Positions 60,555 through 64,000 of a stretch of 64,000 nucleotides of DNA are shown piece after piece. The number at the start of each line of letters is the position of its first letter. The stretch's first letter is position 1. The position numbers and the translations under genes were made by a program. The notes beneath the pieces were generated by a model, which was not told the origin of the DNA, made no database searches, and saw only the letters and a list, made by a program, of their open reading frames with translations. Location: assembly GCA_018139225.1 (NCBI GenBank), contig JAGSNX010000001.1:310001-374000 (forward strand), given 5' to 3'. The stretch is from Microvirga sp. SRT01 (GTDB taxonomy: Bacteria; Pseudomonadota; Alphaproteobacteria; Sphingomonadales; Sphingomonadaceae).

Positions 60555-62063
60555 CTAGTTCCACGCTACATCGTTGGCGACGCGGATTTCCACGCGCCGG
60601 TTCTGCCGCCGCCCATCGGGCGTCGTGTTGCTCGCCAGCGGCTGGGCATCGGCAAGACCCGTGCTGGCGATCCGGCTGGCATCGCCCAGTCCGGCGCGTG
60701 CGATCGCCTGACCCACCGCCCGCGCCCGCGCCTCCGACAGTTCGAGGTTGGACGGGAACGCCAGCGACCGGATCTGCTGATCGTCGGTATGGCCGGCGAT
60801 CTTCAACGGCCCCTTGGTCAGGTTCGCCGCCTGCGCCAGCCGACCGAAGGTAGCGCTCCACGCTCCCGACGGCTCTGCCTGTGCGCTTTCGAACAGACCC
60901 TGATTGTTCAGGCGCAGCACGATGTCGTTGCCCTCGCGCAGCACCGCCAGGCGATCGGCCTCCACATCTGGACGCAGGATCGACTGTATCTTTTCGAACG
61001 TCGGTGTGGCCGTCTCGGGCGGTGGTGCGGCCGGCGCGACGATCTGTGCGGAGCCGACCGCCTGATCCAGTGCGGTCACCGCCGCTGCGCTCTCGCTCGA
61101 CAGGCGGAACAGCAGCGCCGAGAAGATCAGCAGCGCCACGACGCCAATCCCCGCCGCGATCGCCCAGAGCGGAATCCGCTGGTGATAGGCGCCGGTTGCC
61201 GCCGTCGCCCCGCGCCATTGCGGCGACAGGTCGGCCGGTGGCCGGTCGCGCATACCGCCGATCGCCGCCGCCAGCCGCTGGCGACGTTGTTGCAACAGCG
61301 ATTGCCCCCGCGGATCGAGCGCCGCGCGCCCCTCGAATCCCAGCGACAGGCACTGGTACAGCAACTCCATCAGTCGCGGTTCGCGCCGCGGGTCCGCTTC
61401 CATGCGCTCGGCAAACTGGAACAAACGATCGCCGCCCTGCACGTCGTTGTGATAGGCGGCGAGCAGGCTGTGTTGCGACCACGGGCTGTTTGCGCCCCAC
61501 GGGGTCGACATCACCGCATCGTCCATGAACGCGCACAGGATGTAATGCGCCAATTGCGCGGTCTTCGGATCGAGGCCCAGCGCCTGCGCCCGCTTTCCGA
61601 ACGCGTCGAGTTCGCGGATCACCAACTGGCGGAGCGCGCCCAAATCGGGGCCCACCGGCATCTGCCGCAATTGGCTGGCGAGGTGGATCAGGCGACCGGC
61701 TGCCGCGACCAGCGGTTCGGGTCCATACAGGTCCGGCTCCGCTTCCGCGAAGTCCAGCCGTGCCGGGGCGCCGACGGAAGAGGGCGACGATGATGATGGC
61801 GCGTAGGCAGGCGACGCATAGGCCGATGGCGGCTCGGCCTGCGGCGGCGGCGGCACCGGCGGCACCGCACCCGCCGGCATCATGACCGTGCGGTCCTGCG
61901 GCGGCCCTCCGCCCGACGGCGGTGCGGCCGAGGCCCCCGGAAAGGGCTGAGCCGCAGCAGGCTGGCTCGGATAGGGCGACGCCGGGTTCGGGGCGTTGCC
62001 ACCACCCGCCGGCCGGATGATCGTCCGCTCCGTCGGCGGCGGATCGTTGCGCTTGTCGCTCAT
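60555..62063 (-). CDS. tssL: Type VI secretion protein TssL, long form with OmpA domain
   Basis: 502 residues. A Pro-rich N-terminal region (about 1-80, many PP pairs) precedes the DotU/TssL domain (LVAAAGRLIHLASQLRQM, then AHYILCAFMDDAVMSTPWG and SLLAAYHNDVQGGDRLFQF). One membrane helix follows (near 290-310, IPLWAIAAGIGVVALLIFSA). The C-terminal OmpA-like peptidoglycan-binding domain reads IAGHTDDQQIRSLAFPSN then LSEARARAVGQAI and RRVEIRV. TssL long forms anchor the secretion complex to the cell wall without a separate TagL. Confidence 0.94.
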   Translation of the reverse strand: MSDKRNDPPPTERTIIRPAGGGNAPNPASPYPSQPAAAQPFPGASAAPPSGGGPPQDRTVMMPAGAVPPVPPPPQAEPPSAYASPAYAPSSSSPSSVGAPARLDFAEAEPDLYGPEPLVAAAGRLIHLASQLRQMPVGPDLGALRQLVIRELDAFGKRAQALGLDPKTAQLAHYILCAFMDDAVMSTPWGANSPWSQHSLLAAYHNDVQGGDRLFQFAERMEADPRREPRLMELLYQCLSLGFEGRAALDPRGQSLLQQRRQRLAAAIGGMRDRPPADLSPQWRGATAATGAYHQRIPLWAIAAGIGVVALLIFSALLFRLSSESAAAVTALDQAVGSAQIVAPAAPPPETATPTFEKIQSILRPDVEADRLAVLREGNDIVLRLNNQGLFESAQAEPSGAWSATFGRLAQAANLTKGPLKIAGHTDDQQIRSLAFPSNLELSEARARAVGQAIARAGLGDASRIASTGLADAQPLASNTTPDGRRQNRRVEIRVANDVAWN

Positions 62064-62103
62064 CGCGGCCTCCCGGTCTGGACTTGGCTAGCGGCAGTCT
62101 GGA

Positions 62104-63447
62104 TCATGACTGGCTTCCCCGGATCGCCCACATCTCCAGATCGAGATCGGGGATCTCGCCTGCGACGTGCAGCGCCACCGCGCCCGATGTCGCAACCGAC
62201 TGCCATTGTTCGTGGCGGGTGTTGATCGCGAAATAGACGGTGTTCGCGCGGAACGGGATCTGGCGCGGCTCGGCTGGCATCGGGTGGATGTCGGCCCCCG
62301 GCAGCTGCCGCATCACCAGATCGCGGATATGCTCCACCGACCCCAGCTTGGCGCGGCGTGGCAGGTTCGCACGCAGCGTCTCCGTGTCGACTGTACCCCT
62401 CGCCGCCAGAATGAAGCTGGCCCCCGAAAACAGGGAGCGGTCGGTGATCTGGCCGACGCGGATGCCGTACTGGCGCAGCTCCAGCGGGATCGCGACCGCG
62501 CTCTGCTCGAACACCGCCGACAGCGAGCGGCGGAGGTCGGCCATCACCGCATCGAAGCACACGCGCAGGTCGCGATGCTGATACAGCGGCATGAAATTGG
62601 GGCGGTTGCCGGCCGCCGTCATCGTCGCGATCTCCGCCGCGAGCACGCTTAGCGCGCCGTAAAAGTCCGCCGGATGCACGCTGGGCAGAGCGGCCAGATG
62701 CTTTACCATCGCCTCGCCGCGATTGACCGCGATCAGCATCATGAAATCGGTGATATCGGCGACGCCCTTCGACCCCGGCGTCCCCAGTCGCCCTGCGATC
62801 GCCTCGCCGCGCTGGTGGAGCATTCCCTCCAGCTCGGACAGGAAGCCGCTCAGCGTCGGGCTGGCACCGGTCGCGAGCACGGTCGGGATGAAGCCATCGT
62901 CAAGCACCACAGAGTCGTCCGATCGCCGCTCGACGATGCGCGCGATCGGAATCGTGGCATAACCGCCCAATCCCTCCCCTTCATGCCGCAACGTCAGTTG
63001 CAGCCGTCCGACGTTCAGCGCCACACGCGTCGGCGCACCATAGACGGCATCGGCAGCCTCGAACTCCTCGGCCATGAAGCGCGTTTCCGCCCGGGCCGAC
63101 GGGTCGAGCGCGACATCGGCGGTGCCGGGCCGGGACAACGGGATACAGAGGTGAACGTTGGTGTCGCGCAGGTCGCGGGACACCTCCAGCGGCATCGGTG
63201 CCGCCGCGCCGTCCGGAACATGGAACGGCGTGCCGTCGTCGAACACACCCGTCGCGCGTGCCAGCGCGATCTTGCCCGTCTTCAGCAGGCCGTCGTCGAT
63301 CCGCAGCGAGGCCAGCCCCCATGCGTGTGATACGAGCGGCGCGACCCTCGCCTCCAGCTGTGCCGATGTAAATCGCTCGAATTGCTGGAAATGCTGCGGA
63401 CGCAGGAACATGCCTTCCGACCAGACCGGCTTGTTCTCCCAGCTCAC
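62104..63447 (-). CDS. tssK: Type VI secretion baseplate protein TssK
   Basis: About 447 residues. The start at GTG 63447 gives VSWENKPVWSEGMFLRPQHF, the family N-terminus, with a GGTGGTGGA site upstream; GTG 63462 would add five residues. Downstream: LDRSLFSGASFILAARG-like (seen as TDRSLFSGASFILAA) and the C-terminal VYFAINTRHEQWQSVATSG. TssK trimers link the baseplate to the TssJLM membrane complex. Lies 41 bp before tssL. Confidence 0.94.
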   Translation of the reverse strand: MSWENKPVWSEGMFLRPQHFQQFERFTSAQLEARVAPLVSHAWGLASLRIDDGLLKTGKIALARATGVFDDGTPFHVPDGAAAPMPLEVSRDLRDTNVHLCIPLSRPGTADVALDPSARAETRFMAEEFEAADAVYGAPTRVALNVGRLQLTLRHEGEGLGGYATIPIARIVERRSDDSVVLDDGFIPTVLATGASPTLSGFLSELEGMLHQRGEAIAGRLGTPGSKGVADITDFMMLIAVNRGEAMVKHLAALPSVHPADFYGALSVLAAEIATMTAAGNRPNFMPLYQHRDLRVCFDAVMADLRRSLSAVFEQSAVAIPLELRQYGIRVGQITDRSLFSGASFILAARGTVDTETLRANLPRRAKLGSVEHIRDLVMRQLPGADIHPMPAEPRQIPFRANTVYFAINTRHEQWQSVATSGAVALHVAGEIPDLDLEMWAIRGSQS

Positions 63448-63484
63448 TCCACCACCCCCCACAGGTTTTCGCTTCGTCGTATTC

Positions 63485-64000
63485 TTACCCGGCGCCGTTC
63501 AGAAACGCCTCGTACCCCTCGCGAAACGCGACGCTCATGATGCTGTTGACGTTGGAAGTGGCATCTTTGCGCAACGCGTCGAAGACTGCCTGATACACCG
63601 TCCACGGATTAACGCCACGACCGATCCGCAGGCCCTTCTTCTCTCCGATCGCCTTTTCCATCACTCGCTGGATCTCGTCAGGCGAAAGTCGTTCGAAAAC
63701 AGCGCGCAATGCGTGTTGTACGCCGGCCAGCATCGCCAGTTGGTGCTTCTTTACATCCTCGAACGCCGACCGCACCGACTCTTCGGCACCCATGAAGCCG
63801 GGCAGCGGATCACCCAGCAGCAACTTGGCGGAATCGAGTGCTGGCAGATGTTTAAGCGGATTGTTACGGCCTAGCCCAAGCTGCGTCCGCTCGACCCGAA
63901 ACTCGTTCTTGAACGCCGCGCGATCCTGGATCAGATCGGACAAGCCGAGCACCACCTGTTTGTAGAGTATGCCCAGACGATGCATCGCATCGGGCGTCGT
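63485..64000 (-). CDS. tagH: Type VI secretion-associated FHA domain protein (TagH C-terminal part; 5' end cut)
   Basis: 172 residues visible; the frame is open to the window edge. The sequence matches the C-terminal domain of type VI FHA proteins: FRVERTQLGLGRNNPLKHLP, LLGDPLPGFMGAEESVRSAFED, LFxRLSPDEIQRVMEKAIGE-like (seen as FERLSPDEIQRVMEK) and AFREGYEAFLNGAG at the end. The FHA domain itself would lie outside. FHA proteins take part in phospho-Thr control of type VI secretion with PpkA and PppA, neither seen here. It lies 37 bp ahead of tssK. Confidence 0.87.
   Translation of the reverse strand, partial: TTPDAMHRLGILYKQVVLGLSDLIQDRAAFKNEFRVERTQLGLGRNNPLKHLPALDSAKLLLGDPLPGFMGAEESVRSAFEDVKKHQLAMLAGVQHALRAVFERLSPDEIQRVMEKAIGEKKGLRIGRGVNPWTVYQAVFDALRKDATSNVNSIMSVAFREGYEAFLNGAG

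Overview
The window is 64 kb of very GC-rich DNA. It is most likely chromosome of a sphingomonad (Sphingomonas or a close relative, Alphaproteobacteria). The signs are a PEP-CTERM protein ending in the sphingomonad-type PEPATWAMM anchor, the gene order lapA-pyrF-x-trpF-trpB-trpA-accD-folC, a TonB-receptor/LacI/MFS/amylase island, and short palindromic intergenic repeats of a sphingomonad type. Many starts overlap the preceding stop (ATGA, GTGA, TGATG). No insertion sequence, prophage, integrase or CRISPR array was seen.

Layout. 1-3.3 kb: a PadR regulator cut by the left edge, divergent from rarA, an MmcQ/YjbR gene, a DUF429-like gene and tRNA-Thr(TGT). 3.6-11 kb: PEP-CTERM protein, dienelactone hydrolase, ABM and NIPSNAP proteins, small unknowns, an EEP nuclease/phosphatase coupled to a large patatin-like protein. 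11.3-17.7 kb: lapA, pyrF, trpFBA, accD, folC. 17.8-22.4 kb: small Cys-rich protein, AmpG-like permease, response regulator, a pseudouridine synthase with a long repetitive tail, rsmD. 22.5-30.1 kb: alpha-glucan utilisation locus (SLC45-type transporter, LacI regulator, TonB receptor, secreted GH13 amylase). 30.6-34.6 kb: SCO protein, galactose-oxidase-like copper radical oxidase with four C-terminal repeats, second SCO protein. 34.7-42.4 kb: compact VirB type IV secretion locus (virB2,3,4,6,8,9,10,11). 42.4-47.3 kb: CLC channel, KgtP-like permease, M3 peptidase. 47.3-49.6 kb: Crp/Fnr regulator and a tiny partner, divergent from a GntA-type haem N-hydroxylase and a DUF1989 protein across a perfect FNR-type box. 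49.6-56 kb: rimM, rpsP, ffh, DUF924, mtaB, ftsY, yciB. 56.5-64 kb: part of a type VI secretion locus (FHA protein cut by the right edge, tssK, tssL with OmpA domain, tssM, an unknown gene).

The most striking system is the copper oxidase flanked by two SCO genes. SCO proteins are copper chaperones or thiol reductases, and all five expected metal/cofactor residues of the oxidase are present. A cluster of GACAT/ATGTC half-sites lies just upstream. The stretch from 30.67 to 42.42 kb, including the type IV secretion genes, runs in one direction without a visible terminator, so the oxidase and secretion genes may be co-expressed. Other points to check are a virB8 with no canonical start codon, the FNR-box N-hydroxylase/DUF1989 pair, and the unknown gene at the end of the type VI operon.
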